A stretch of 64,000 nt of DNA from Halorubrum persicum (GTDB lineage: Archaea > Halobacteriota > Halobacteria > Halobacteriales > Haloferacaceae), in NCBI RefSeq assembly GCF_002727125.1, contig NZ_NHOA01000149.1, forward strand, positions 20,713 through 84,712, given 5' to 3'. Below, piece after piece: positions 16,770 to 25,524 of this stretch. The number at the start of each line of letters is the position of its first letter. The stretch's first letter is position 1. The notes under the pieces are model-generated. The model saw only the letters and a list, made by a program, of their open reading frames with translations, was not told the DNA's origin and did no database searches. Both the position numbers and the translations under genes were made by a program.

Positions 16770-18715
16770 CCCGGGAGGTCGGCGAGGATCCCGTCGCCCT
16801 CGCCGAGGCCGCTTCCGGCGTCACCGAGGTCCTCCAGCGCAGCCGCGAGCTCCTCGACCGCGGCGCGGTCGGCGCGGTCGGACGCGGCGCGGACGACGAC
16901 CGGCTGTTCGCCGAGCGAGACGAACCCGCAGCCGAGCCGCTCCGCGGTCTCGCGGAGTCCGAGCCCGGCGCCGGCATCGCCGGCGAGAACCGTCCTCGCC
17001 GGGCTCTCGAACGCGCGGACCGTCAGATCGTAGCCGTCGATCCGGTCGGTGAGGTCGCGGCGCGACTCGTCGCGGTCGGCCGCGAGGTCGGCGAGCGCGT
17101 CGTCGAGGCTGCGGCGGAGCCCCGAGTCGGTCGACCGGTTCACGAAGCGGATGTCGCCGTCGACGAGGTCCGCGAGGTCCGTCACGCCGTCGGGGTTGCC
17201 TTCGGGGACGACCACCCCCCACTCGCGGCTCCATCCGCCGAGGTCGACGGCCTCGACGTCCCTGTCAGTCGGGCCGGCGACGACCGCCACGTCGGGCACG
17301 CCGTCGCGGAGTCGGCGGTGGCCCTCCCGAGAACCGACCGGGAGGTATCGGGGACGCTCGAGCCGGTCGAGCAGGCGATTGAGCGCCGGGTCGTCCTCGC
17401 CGACTCCGAGCAGCGTCGGCGGGCGAACGTCGGGCGAGAACAGCTGCACCGAGACGCGCTCGTCCCGGTCGAGGTACTCGGTGTCCGGGTCGACCGCGAC
17501 GACGCCGTCGGCCTCGACGAGGCTCGTCGTCGCGCCCGACCCCTTATCGACCGGATACACGAGGGGGAGACCGCCGTCGTCCGGGTCGAGCAGTCCGACC
17601 GGCATCAGTCGCATGCGGCCCTCGCCGTAGCGCTCGGCGACGGCCATCTCCCCGTCCACGGCCGCCGTCGCGGGCTCCGGCCGACCGGCCGCCTCGCGGA
17701 TCGCCGGCGCGACGAACGTCCGGAAGATCGTGAGCGCGGAGACGGGGTAGCCGGGGAGGCCGACGTACGCCGAGGATCCGGGCGCGTCCACGTCGTCGCG
17801 CCGGTCGAGCCGCCCGATCAGCATCGGTTTCCCGGGCTTGACCGCGACGCCGTGGAGCAGGAGGTCGCCGCGCTCCTCGATCACCCGGTAGATCACGTCG
17901 ACCGCGCTCGCCGAGGTCGACCCGGACGAGAGCACGAGGTCGCACTCGTCGGCCGCGCGCCGGAGCAGCCGCTCCATCTCGTCGTAGTCGTCGCCGGCGT
18001 GCGGGTAGAGGACGGGCTCACCGCCCGCCTCCTCGACGCCGGCCGCGATCGTCGTCGAGTTCACGTCGTAGATCTCGCCGCGCGAGGGGTCGAGCGCCTC
18101 CCCGGGGCGAACCAACTCGTCGCCGGTCGACACGATCCCGACCCGCGGCGTCCCGACGACCGGCACCTCGTCGACGCCGAGCGCCGAGAGCAGGCCGATC
18201 TCGCGGGGCGTCAGGCGCGTCCCGGGGCCGAGCGCGCGCGCGCCGGCGGCGATGTCGGCGCCGGCGCTCATCACGTGGTCGCCCGGGGCGACGGCGGTCC
18301 GAACCGCGATTCGGTCGGTGTCGCCTCCCGCGCCGACTTCGTCCGTGCGCTCGACCATCACCACGGCGTCGGCGCCGTCGGGCATCACGGCCCCGGTGGA
18401 TATCTCGGCGCAGGTCCCGGCGTCGACGGTCACGTCCGGCGCCGCGCCCGCGTGAACCGCCCCGACGAGGTCGAGTTCGGCCGGATCGGCCTCGTCGGCG
18501 CCGAAGGTGTCGCGGGCCCGGACCGCGTACCCGTCCATCGAGGCGCGGTCGAACCCCGGCACGTCGATGGCGGCGTCGATCCGCTCGGCGAGGACCCGGC
18601 CGCGCGCGTCCTCGAGCGGGACCGCCTCCGGCTCCGGCGAGAGGTCGAGCGAGTCGATCGCCTCGCGGGCGGCCGCCGGCGTCGCGAGGTCGCGGAACTC
18701 CTTGCGGTCGCTCAT
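16739..18715 (-). CDS. MoeA-type molybdopterin protein with PBP-like C-terminal domain
   Basis: A 658-residue fusion. Residues 1-405 are a MoeA domain, which inserts molybdate into adenylylated molybdopterin: VPGFDRASMDGYAVRA, ISTGAVMPDGADAVVMVE, GIVSTGDELV, LSSGSTSASAVD and VGLPGYPVSALTIF are present. From about residue 430 a periplasmic-binding-protein-like domain (PBP_like) follows, with VGEDDPALNRLL, GVPDVAVVAGPTD and RFVNRSTDSGLRRSLDDAL; this tail may sense molybdate or tungstate. The ATG at 18715 overlaps the stop of the second moeA by 4 bases, making a two-gene operon. Confidence 0.92.
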   Translation of the reverse strand: MSDRKEFRDLATPAAAREAIDSLDLSPEPEAVPLEDARGRVLAERIDAAIDVPGFDRASMDGYAVRARDTFGADEADPAELDLVGAVHAGAAPDVTVDAGTCAEISTGAVMPDGADAVVMVERTDEVGAGGDTDRIAVRTAVAPGDHVMSAGADIAAGARALGPGTRLTPREIGLLSALGVDEVPVVGTPRVGIVSTGDELVRPGEALDPSRGEIYDVNSTTIAAGVEEAGGEPVLYPHAGDDYDEMERLLRRAADECDLVLSSGSTSASAVDVIYRVIEERGDLLLHGVAVKPGKPMLIGRLDRRDDVDAPGSSAYVGLPGYPVSALTIFRTFVAPAIREAAGRPEPATAAVDGEMAVAERYGEGRMRLMPVGLLDPDDGGLPLVYPVDKGSGATTSLVEADGVVAVDPDTEYLDRDERVSVQLFSPDVRPPTLLGVGEDDPALNRLLDRLERPRYLPVGSREGHRRLRDGVPDVAVVAGPTDRDVEAVDLGGWSREWGVVVPEGNPDGVTDLADLVDGDIRFVNRSTDSGLRRSLDDALADLAADRDESRRDLTDRIDGYDLTVRAFESPARTVLAGDAGAGLGLRETAERLGCGFVSLGEQPVVVRAASDRADRAAVEELAAALEDLGDAGSGLGEGDGILADLPGYSRNSRNDP

Positions 18716-19965
18716 GGGCTCGCCTCCCACAGCTCCACGTCGACGACTTCGCCGGCGTCGATCCCCTCTCGCGGCTCGGGGACGACGACCCACCCGTCCG
18801 CGAGCGCGACGCTCGAGAGGATCCCCGAGCCGCTGGCGCGGGTCGGCGTGGCGGTGGGATGCTCCGCCGTTCCGTCGCCGTCCGGCTCGTCGGCGTCCGC
18901 CGAGAGCGACACCCGGGCGAACGTCCGGGTCCCCGGATCGCTCGGGATCTTCCGGGCGAGCCTCGCGCGCCGGGTCGGGAACGGCGCGGCGGTCGTCCCG
19001 CCGACGTGCTTCTGCAGCGGTCGGAGGAACTGCGCGGCGTTGACGATGCAGGCGACCGGGTACCCCGGGAGGGAGACGACCGGCGTGTCGTCGGCGACGC
19101 CGAGACACACCGGGTGCCCCGGCTTCAGGGCGACACCGTGGACGAGCACCTCGCCGACGGCGTCGACGACCTCCGGGAGCAGGTCGCGTTCGCCCACCGA
19201 GGACCCGCCGGTGGTGACGACCACGTCGGCGTCGAGGTCGTCCTCGATCGCGGCCGCGAGCGCGTCCTCGTCGTCGGTGACCACGTCGCGATACCGGGCC
19301 GTTCCGCCCCACCGCTCGACCAGCCGGGAGACCGTGAGCCCGTTCGTCTCGATCACCTCGCCGGGACCGGGGTCGGACTGGACCAGCTCCTCGCCGGTCG
19401 GGATCACGGCGACGGTCGGGCGCTCGTAGACGGGGACCGCGTCGAGCCCGACTGACTGCAGGAGCCCGAGATCGGAGGGGCGGAGGGGATGCCCGGCCTC
19501 GAAGAGCCGCTGGCCGTCCGCCACGTCCTCGCCCGCCTCGCCGACGTTCTCGCCCTCGGCGACCGCGTCGAACGTCTCGACCTCGTCGCCGACCGCCTCC
19601 ACCTCCTCGATCATCACGACCGCGTCGGCGCCCTCGGGGACCGCGCTGCCGGTGTGTACCCGCGCGGCCTCGCCCGGCGCGATCGAATCGGCTTCGGTGC
19701 CGACCGCGCGCAGGACTGCCGGCGACCGACCCGATGCCCCGAACGTGTCCTCGGCGCGGACCGCGTACCCGTCCATCGCCGCGCGGTCGTAGTTCGGGAC
19801 CGGCCTCGGCGCGTCGATCCGCTCGGCGACGACCCGCCCGTCCGCGTCGGCGAGCGGCGCCGACTCGGTCCGGCCGTGGGGCTCTGCGGCGTCGAGCAGC
19901 GTCGCCAGCGCGTCCGCGACGCGGGTCCGCCGTTTGAAGCCGGCCTCGCGTCTGTCGTGGCTCAT
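18712..19965 (-). CDS. moeA: Molybdopterin molybdenumtransferase MoeA
   Basis: A 417-residue stand-alone MoeA. Visible motifs are VPNYDRAAMDGYAVRAEDTFG (trimmed family core), VHTGSAVPEGADAVVMIE, VIPTGEELVQ, VTTGGSSVGERDLLP and VSLPGYPVACI. It lies upstream of the longer MoeA fusion and overlaps it by 4 bases. Archaea often hold two MoeA paralogues, perhaps one for molybdenum and one for tungsten; which is which cannot be told. I used the ATG at 19965 rather than 19992, since the nine extra residues are basic and not conserved-looking. Confidence 0.93.
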   Translation of the reverse strand: MSHDRREAGFKRRTRVADALATLLDAAEPHGRTESAPLADADGRVVAERIDAPRPVPNYDRAAMDGYAVRAEDTFGASGRSPAVLRAVGTEADSIAPGEAARVHTGSAVPEGADAVVMIEEVEAVGDEVETFDAVAEGENVGEAGEDVADGQRLFEAGHPLRPSDLGLLQSVGLDAVPVYERPTVAVIPTGEELVQSDPGPGEVIETNGLTVSRLVERWGGTARYRDVVTDDEDALAAAIEDDLDADVVVTTGGSSVGERDLLPEVVDAVGEVLVHGVALKPGHPVCLGVADDTPVVSLPGYPVACIVNAAQFLRPLQKHVGGTTAAPFPTRRARLARKIPSDPGTRTFARVSLSADADEPDGDGTAEHPTATPTRASGSGILSSVALADGWVVVPEPREGIDAGEVVDVELWEASP

Positions 19966-20014
19966 GGCCGGTCGTTTCGCGCGCGCAGGCAAAAACCCGT
20001 CTCCGGCGGGACCG

Positions 20015-20920
20015 TCAGGTCACCCACGAGAGGACGCGCGCGGCCCGGTGGGTGCCCTGCGAGACGGCGACCCGGGCGGTCGAGACGGCCTCGGCGACGC
20101 CGCGGCGCGCGGCGGTCGCGCTCCGGATCGCTCCGGTCCGCGCGTAGTACCCCGACTTGCGGCCGGCCGCGCCGACGTAGTGTTTCGCCGCCATCCGGAT
20201 CGGCGCGCGGCGACCGTCCACCCGCGTGGTCCCGTTCCGGATCGCGTCGAGCACGTCGTCCGCCGTGACGGCGTCGACCGACTCGCGCCCCTTGACCTCG
20301 ACGTCGGTGAACGCGCGCCCGACGTACTCTAAGTGGTGCGCGTCGCTCGCGGCGACCCCCGGATAGCCGTACTTGGCGGCGAACCGCCGCGCGCGGCGGT
20401 TGCGATAGCCGGTGAACAGCCACGCGTTGAACACCTCGATCGCGTCGACCTCGGGGATCGGCGGGGCCACCGGCGATCCCCCGTCCCCGGCGGCGTCGAC
20501 GCTCGCGCCGTTCGCCCCCGCCTCCCCGTCTTCCGCGCCCGGTACGGGGATGTTCCGCTCGCGGACGCCGTGCCGCGACCGCTGGAAGGGGTGCGGAACG
20601 ATCGCGACGCCGCCGTGGTCGTGGATCCACGCGACCGTCTCGTCGTAGGGGCGCCGGCGCGGCGGCATGCGCTCGACGCCGATCGCGAGCAGGTGGCCGT
20701 GCGCGGTCGACACCTCCACGCCCGGGATACCGATCAGCCCGAACTCGTCGGCGATCTCGGCCGCGCGCTTCGACTCGCCGATCACGTCGTGGTCGGTGAT
20801 GACCACCGCGTCGAGCCCGATCTCCGCGGCGTGTTCCAAGATGAGCTCCACCGGTTCGTGGCCGTCGTAGCTGTCGTCCGAGTGGACGTGGGGGTCGATG
20901 CTGACGGTGACGCGGGACAC
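20015..20920 (-). CDS. PHP-domain metal-dependent phosphoesterase
   Basis: A 301-residue PHP-domain protein. Metal-ligand motifs are IDPHVHSDDSYDG, VVITDHDVIGESKRA, GIPGVEVSTAHGHLLAIG, VAIVPHPFQRSRHG and AASDAHHLEYVG. Relatives cleave phosphoesters or small nucleotides such as 5'-3' oligonucleotides or AMP derivatives. I chose the GTG at 20920 over the ATG at 20944: a TATA-like TTTATAT covers the ATG itself, and stands 26 bases before the GTG, as expected for a leaderless transcript. A basic C-terminal tail of about 60 residues follows the domain. Confidence 0.85.
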   Translation of the reverse strand: MSRVTVSIDPHVHSDDSYDGHEPVELILEHAAEIGLDAVVITDHDVIGESKRAAEIADEFGLIGIPGVEVSTAHGHLLAIGVERMPPRRRPYDETVAWIHDHGGVAIVPHPFQRSRHGVRERNIPVPGAEDGEAGANGASVDAAGDGGSPVAPPIPEVDAIEVFNAWLFTGYRNRRARRFAAKYGYPGVAASDAHHLEYVGRAFTDVEVKGRESVDAVTADDVLDAIRNGTTRVDGRRAPIRMAAKHYVGAAGRKSGYYARTGAIRSATAARRGVAEAVSTARVAVSQGTHRAARVLSWVT

Positions 20921-20942
20921 GGCTGGGGTAACGCCGGGAGAC

Positions 20943-20949
20943 ATATAAA
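20943..20949 (-). promoter_or_regulatory. TATA-like element deciding the PHP gene start
   Basis: TTTATAT on the minus strand overlaps the upstream ATG (20944) and is centred 26 bases before the GTG at 20920. It is the reason for preferring the shorter protein. Confidence 0.6.
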
Positions 20950-21024
20950 CGCGACCGCCGCGTCAGACGACCCGCCGCCGGCGCGTCAGACAAGGGTTAG
21001 GTACCCGTGGATGAACACGGACGT

Positions 21025-21552
21025 ATGAGCGACCCGGAAGACGACGCGACGGGCGAGGCCGCGCCGGACGACGCCGACCAGGACGCCGACGTCGACGCGA
21101 CCGACCGCGAGTACGTCGATCGCGCGATCGAGCTCGCCGAGGAGGCCGTCGAGATGGGGAACACCCCGTTCGGCGCGCTGCTCGTCCTCGACGGTGAGAT
21201 CGTCGGCGAGGGTCACAACGAGACGCTGACCGAGGACGATCTGGCGGCCCACCCGGAGCTGACGCTCGCGCGGTGGGCCGGCCGCGAGCTCGACGCCGAC
21301 GAGCGCGCACGCTGCACGATGTACGCCAGCACCGAGCCGTGCCCGATGTGCGCGGCCGGGATCCACTACGCCGGGATCGGCCGGGTCGTCTTCGGCGTCG
21401 CCGGCGAGACCCTCGACGAGCTCACCGGCGACGTGGTGTCGATCCCCTGCGCGGAGGTGATCCGGCGGGCCGACGGCGAGACGGACGTCGACGGACCGAT
21501 CGCCGAGTCGGCCGCGATGGAGCTCCACGAGTCGGTGTACGGTGACGCGTAG
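21025..21552 (+). CDS. Nucleoside deaminase of the CDA/guanine deaminase fold
   Basis: A 175-residue zinc-dependent deaminase-like protein. After an acidic N-terminal tail (1-30) comes AIELAEEAVEMGNTPFGALLV, a substrate-binding segment. Zinc ligands are in the PCPMC motif (STEPCPMCAAGIHYAG). The usual HAE of the first zinc motif reads HPE in LAAHPELTLARWA; the glutamate is kept. Homologues deaminate guanine, cytosine or tRNA adenosine; the free-standing size suggests a base or nucleoside. ATG 21025 was preferred to an upstream GTG at 21007. Confidence 0.82.
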   Translation: MSDPEDDATGEAAPDDADQDADVDATDREYVDRAIELAEEAVEMGNTPFGALLVLDGEIVGEGHNETLTEDDLAAHPELTLARWAGRELDADERARCTMYASTEPCPMCAAGIHYAGIGRVVFGVAGETLDELTGDVVSIPCAEVIRRADGETDVDGPIAESAAMELHESVYGDA

Positions 21553-21582
21553 CTCGGCCCAGCGAAGGGGGGCGCGGCACCG

Positions 21583-22575
21583 ATGACCGGACCGCCGCCG
21601 GTTCTCGCGGTCGGCGCCGCGGCGATCGACGAGTGGTACGCCGTCAGCAACCTCCCCGAGCCCGACGGCGGCGCGTTCGCGAGGGAGGTGACGACCGCGT
21701 TCGGCGGCGTCGGCGCCAACGTCTGCGTCGCGCTCGACCGGCTCGGGCGCGAGGTCGGGCTCGTGAGCCGCGTCGGCGACGACGAGTACGGCCGGCGGGC
21801 CCGCGAGTACCTCGCCGACACCGGCGTCGACGCCTCTCGCGTCTCGGTCGGAGAGGACCCCTCGACGCGGTCGGTGATACTCAGCGATCCCGCGGGCGAG
21901 CGCGCCATCGTCACGGCGGGTGAGAGCTTCCGGCGCCTCCGGCTGGACGCGGCGGACCGCGAGGCGCTCGCCGCGACCGAGGCCGTCTTTCTCACCGGGT
22001 ACACGCCCGACTCGGTCTCGCGGGCGGTGCTCGATGCGGTCGAGTCGGCCGCCGACCCGCCCGCGCTCGCCTTCGACCTCTCGGGTCCGGTCGAGGAGCT
22101 CGTCGGCCGCGGGACCGAGCCGGAGACGATCTACCGGCTCCTCCGCGCCGCCAACCTGTTCGTCGCCGGCGACGTGGCGGCCGCGGCCTACTTCGGCGGG
22201 CCGGACGCCGCGGTGGATCGCATCGCGGCCGCACAGCGCGCGCGCGGTGACCCCGATCGGTCATCGCTCGGCGGCGACGGCTGGCCCCGTGCGGTCCTCA
22301 CCCACGGCGCCGACGGCATGACCGTCGTCGCCGACGGGAACGTCAGTGAGTACGACGCGTTCCACGTCGACCGGGTCGACGCGACCGGCGCCGGCGACGC
22401 GTTCGTCGCGGGGCTGATCGATCGGTGGTTCGCCGACGGCGGGCGTGTCGGCGTCGCCGACGGGGTCCGGTTCGCGGCCGCGGTCGCCGCGATCAACTGC
22501 ACGTCCCGCTTCGCCCAGCGCGGACTCCCGACCCGAGACGAAGTGGAAGCGTTCCTCGCTGAGCGGGGACGCTGA
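21583..22575 (+). CDS. PfkB-family carbohydrate kinase
   Basis: A 330-residue ribokinase-family enzyme. It has the N-terminal FGGVGANVCVALDRLG signature and the C-terminal DATGAGDAFVAGLID motif, which carries the anion hole and the catalytic aspartate. A sugar or nucleoside is the likely acceptor. It begins 30 bases after the deaminase stop and could be co-transcribed with it. The BtpA-like gene converges from the other side. Confidence 0.88.
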   Translation: MTGPPPVLAVGAAAIDEWYAVSNLPEPDGGAFAREVTTAFGGVGANVCVALDRLGREVGLVSRVGDDEYGRRAREYLADTGVDASRVSVGEDPSTRSVILSDPAGERAIVTAGESFRRLRLDAADREALAATEAVFLTGYTPDSVSRAVLDAVESAADPPALAFDLSGPVEELVGRGTEPETIYRLLRAANLFVAGDVAAAAYFGGPDAAVDRIAAAQRARGDPDRSSLGGDGWPRAVLTHGADGMTVVADGNVSEYDAFHVDRVDATGAGDAFVAGLIDRWFADGGRVGVADGVRFAAAVAAINCTSRFAQRGLPTRDEVEAFLAERGR

Positions 22576-22632
22576 GCGGAGCCCGGCGGCCGACGCACTG
22601 ACGGGAGACCGGCTCGCCGCCGCTGACCCGGC

Positions 22633-23460
22633 TCACCGCACCTCGTCCGCCCGTGCGACGACCTCCGCCACCCGCTCGGCGTCGACCGGGGCGGTCGTCT
22701 CGCCGCCCTCCTTGAGCGCGGTGCCGACGATCGCGCCGTCGGCGACCGAGAGCACGTCGCCGATCGTGTCGGCGCGGACGCCGCTGCCGACGAGGACCGG
22801 CGTGTCGAGCCCGTGCGCGTCGCGGTCGTCGACGACGGCCTCGAGCGCCTCGGGGTCCATCGCCTCGCCGGTCCCGCGCCCCGAGGCGATCACGGCGTCG
22901 GCGAGCCCCCGCTCGGCGGTGTCGGCGAACGACTCCGCGGAGAACCCCTCGGCCGAGAGCGGCGCGGAGTGTTTCACGTCGGTGTCGGCGAACACGCCCA
23001 CGCCGACGCCGAGCCGGTCGCGGAGCCGGATCGTCTCGTGGGCCTTCCCCTCGACGACGCCCTGGTCCGTGACCCGAGCGCCGGTGTGCACGTTCACCCG
23101 GACGTAGTCGGCGCCGACCGCGGCGGCGACCGACAGGGCCGCGTCCGCGTCGTTGCGGAGGACGTTGATCCCGAGCGGGAGGTCGGTCTCGGCCGCGATC
23201 GCCGTCGCGGCCCGCGTGACGCCCGCGACGACGTGTTTCGGCGCGTCGTCCGGATAGAACGGGGCATCCCCGAAGTTCTCGACCATGATCCCGTCGACGC
23301 CGCCCCGGTCGAGCGCGCGGGCGTCGGCGGCGGCGCGGTCGAGCGCGTCCCGCATCGCGGTCGCACCGTCGTCCGGCGCCTTCGGCGCTCCCGGGAGGGG
23401 CGGGAGGTGTACCATGCCGATCACGGGCGCGCGGGTTCCGAAGGTGGCCTCGAACTCCAT
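22633..23460 (-). CDS. BtpA/SgcQ-family TIM-barrel protein
   Basis: A 275-residue protein of the BtpA family. It opens VIGMVHLPPLPGAPKAP, then has GVDGIMVENFGDAPF, LPLGINVLRNDADAALSVA, GADYVRVNVHTGARVTDQG and PVLVGSGVRADTIGDVLSVADGAIVGTALK, all family-typical and consistent with a phosphate-binding TIM barrel. BtpA was first described as needed for photosystem I stability in cyanobacteria, but the archaeal members are of unknown function; association with sugar kinases is common. A TATA-like element (23487-23493) supports ATG 23460. Confidence 0.85.
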   Translation of the reverse strand: MEFEATFGTRAPVIGMVHLPPLPGAPKAPDDGATAMRDALDRAAADARALDRGGVDGIMVENFGDAPFYPDDAPKHVVAGVTRAATAIAAETDLPLGINVLRNDADAALSVAAAVGADYVRVNVHTGARVTDQGVVEGKAHETIRLRDRLGVGVGVFADTDVKHSAPLSAEGFSAESFADTAERGLADAVIASGRGTGEAMDPEALEAVVDDRDAHGLDTPVLVGSGVRADTIGDVLSVADGAIVGTALKEGGETTAPVDAERVAEVVARADEVR

Positions 23461-23570
23461 GATGTCGACCGAAGACCCCCGCGGCGCATAAGTCTCACCA
23501 CACGGGGGTCGTCCGCGCCGCGCTCCGCCCCCACCGTTTAGCCGCTCGGGCACGAACGGGCCTCCGAACG

Positions 23571-24023
23571 ATGGGGATCGATGTCGACGATCCGGACCCG
23601 GTCGACCGCACCGGCGAGGTGACGCTCGTCCTCTCGCTGGGCGCCGCACGGCGGCTCGCGGAGCCGGAGGCGACGCTCGCTGACGCGCGCGAGTGGAGCC
23701 GCCACGTCGGGATCGTCGCCAACGACGCGGACGCGGTCGAGCGCTTCGTCCGCGAGACGGGAGTCGAGAACGACTACGCGCTCCGCAACTGGGACAAGTG
23801 GGGGACGCTCGAAGACGTCTACGAGGAGACCGACGCTCCGCGGGCGGTGTTCGTCGGCGCGTCCGACGCGAACCGGCGCGTCGCCACCCACGTCGGCTTC
23901 GAATACCTCTCGATCGACGAGGCGGCGGAGAAGGCGGATTGGGCGCTGTCGGAGCCCGAGCGGTCGAGCCAGTCGGGGATCGTCGGTCGCCTGTGGCGGG
24001 CGGTAGAGAAGCGGTTGGACTGA
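23571..24023 (+). CDS. Conserved haloarchaeal protein (possibly DUF7124)
   Basis: A 150-residue soluble protein starting MGIDVDDPDPVDRTGEVTLV. From memory it fits the haloarchaeal family DUF7124; I could not verify this. It contains ADAREWSRHVGIVANDADAV, NDYALRNWDKWGTL and a later VFVGASDANRRVATHVGFEY, which reads like a small alpha/beta domain. There is no catalytic motif or membrane segment. A TATA-like GTTTAG lies about 31 bases before the start. Neighbours do not suggest a function. Confidence 0.7.
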   Translation: MGIDVDDPDPVDRTGEVTLVLSLGAARRLAEPEATLADAREWSRHVGIVANDADAVERFVRETGVENDYALRNWDKWGTLEDVYEETDAPRAVFVGASDANRRVATHVGFEYLSIDEAAEKADWALSEPERSSQSGIVGRLWRAVEKRLD

Positions 24024-24060
24024 GCGCCTCCGGCGAGAACGCGCGGTTCGCGTCGCGTCG

Positions 24061-24222
24061 CTACCGCTCCAGTTCGACGGTCAGATCGGTCGCGATCCAC
24101 GCGTCCGTGTTCCCCTCCTCCGTGAACACGGTGCGTTCCGGCGAGCAGCGACTCGCCTCGACCCGCGGCCGTGCGTCCGACGACTCCTCGACCTCGTGTT
24201 CGATCCGGTCCCCAGCGGTCAT
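24061..24222 (-). CDS. Small 53-residue acidic protein
   Basis: A short gene encoding 53 residues, beginning MTAGDRIEHEVEESSDARP and ending ATDLTVELER. The strongest stretch is RTVFTEEGNTDAWIATD, a pattern I associate with small conserved haloarchaeal proteins. The composition is acidic and codon use matches the neighbours. A TATA-like CCTATAA (24249-24255) is placed 30 bases before the ATG. Directly behind that is a palindrome resembling the iron-responsive operator found at 28879, so the gene may respond to iron. Function unknown. Confidence 0.65.
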   Translation of the reverse strand: MTAGDRIEHEVEESSDARPRVEASRCSPERTVFTEEGNTDAWIATDLTVELER

Positions 24223-24248
24223 TACCGTTGGGTCAGGGGAGCGGGGGG

Positions 24249-24255
24249 TTATAGG
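24249..24255 (-). promoter_or_regulatory. TATA-like element for the 53-residue gene
   Basis: CCTATAA on the minus strand, centred about 30 bases before ATG 24222 and directly adjoining the palindrome at 24256. Confidence 0.5.
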
Positions 24256-24271
24256 TTTCGGTCGACCTAAA
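24256..24271. promoter_or_regulatory. Iron-box-like palindrome, 6-4-6
   Basis: The site reads TTTCGG-TCGA-CCTAAA, a near-perfect palindrome differing at one position. It has the same 6-4-6 layout and right arm as the box at 28879. It lies upstream of the TATA-like element of the 53-residue gene and 86 bases before the flavin oxidoreductase gene, so it could act on either. Confidence 0.5.
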
Positions 24272-24356
24272 CCTCGAAAACCGACGGGGGCAGTTCGGCG
24301 GCGATCCGGGTGGGGGACCGGAGCCCATTACCCCGTGGCCACCGTCGGCCGATATC

Positions 24357-25457
24357 ATGCCCGACTCGCTTTTCACCCCGTTCACGCTGCGCGACACCGA
24401 GTTCCGGAATCGCGTGATGCTGTCGCCGATGTGCCAGTACTCCGCGGACGACGGGCTCGCGAACGACTGGCACCGGGTCCACCTCGGTTCCCGGGCCGCC
24501 GGCGGGGCGGGAGTCGTGATGACCGAGGCGACCGCCGTCGAGTCCCGCGGCCGCATCACCCCGGCCTGTCTGGGAATCTGGTCCGACGAGCACGCCGAGG
24601 CGATCGAGCCGATCGTGGAGTTCGTCAAATCGCAGGGCGCGACCCCCGGGATCCAGCTCGCTCACGCCGGCCGGAAGGCCTCGCACCGGCCACCGGCCGA
24701 GGGCGGTGCCCCCATCCCCGCCGACGCCGAGCAGGGGTGGGAGACGGTCTCCGCGACCGACGCGCCGTACCCGGACCCGGACGCCGACGAGGACGAGCTG
24801 GCGGCGACCCGCCGGCTGGACGACGCGGGCATCGCCGGGGTGACCGACGCGTTCGCCGCCGCCGCGGAGCGCTCGCGGGACGCCGGCTTCGAGATCGCCG
24901 AGGTCCACGCGGCCCACGGCTACCTGCTCCACCAGTTCCTCTCGCCGGTCACCAACGACCGCGACGACGCGTATGGCGGGAGCTTCGAGAATCGCACCCG
25001 GCTCCTCCGCGAAATCGTCGAGGCCGTCCGCGACGTCTGGCCCGACGGGAAACCCATCTTCGTCCGCATCTCCGCGACCGACTGGCTCCCCGACCGCGAC
25101 TCGTGGGACGCCGACGACTCGGTGCGGCTGGCACCCCTGCTCGCCGAGGCCGGCGCCGACCTGATCGACGTCTCCGGCGGCGGGATCCACCCGGACCAGC
25201 AGCTCCCCGGAACGGGGCCGGGGTATCAGGTGCCGTACGCCGAGGCGATCCGAGAGGCGACCGACGTGCCGGTCGCCGCCGTCGGCGGGATCACGGAGCC
25301 GACCCACGCCGACGCCCTCGTCCAAAACGGGCGGGCGGACCTCGTCGCGCTCGGCCGGGAGCTGCTCCGTCACCCCTACTGGCCGCTGGAGGCCGCCCAC
25401 GAGCTCGGCGCGGACGTTGAGTGGCCGGTGCAGTACCGGCGCGGGCAGTTCGACTGA
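24357..25457 (+). CDS. Old yellow enzyme-type NADH:flavin oxidoreductase (YqjM-like)
   Basis: A 366-residue FMN-dependent TIM barrel. Family markers are FTPFTLRDTEFRNRVMLSPM, CQYSADDG (Cys and Tyr of the YqjM subgroup), IQLAHAGRKA, EVHAAHGYLLHQFLSPVTN, YGGSFENRTRLL and the C-terminal LVALGRELLRHPYWP. It should reduce activated C=C bonds of enones or nitro compounds with NAD(P)H. The physiological substrate is unknown. The CDS ends 67 bases before the next acetyltransferase gene. Confidence 0.92.
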   Translation: MPDSLFTPFTLRDTEFRNRVMLSPMCQYSADDGLANDWHRVHLGSRAAGGAGVVMTEATAVESRGRITPACLGIWSDEHAEAIEPIVEFVKSQGATPGIQLAHAGRKASHRPPAEGGAPIPADAEQGWETVSATDAPYPDPDADEDELAATRRLDDAGIAGVTDAFAAAAERSRDAGFEIAEVHAAHGYLLHQFLSPVTNDRDDAYGGSFENRTRLLREIVEAVRDVWPDGKPIFVRISATDWLPDRDSWDADDSVRLAPLLAEAGADLIDVSGGGIHPDQQLPGTGPGYQVPYAEAIREATDVPVAAVGGITEPTHADALVQNGRADLVALGRELLRHPYWPLEAAHELGADVEWPVQYRRGQFD

Positions 25458-25524
25458 GGGGGACGCGCGGGACTCCCTCGCACGGGCCGGGAAGACTTAT
25501 TCCGCTCCCGCGAGCCGACCGGAC

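Noticed and set aside
15770..19429. 1219-codon open frame on the plus strand
   Set aside because: It runs antisense to both moeA genes and through the thioesterase in the wrong frame; composition is non-haloarchaeal.
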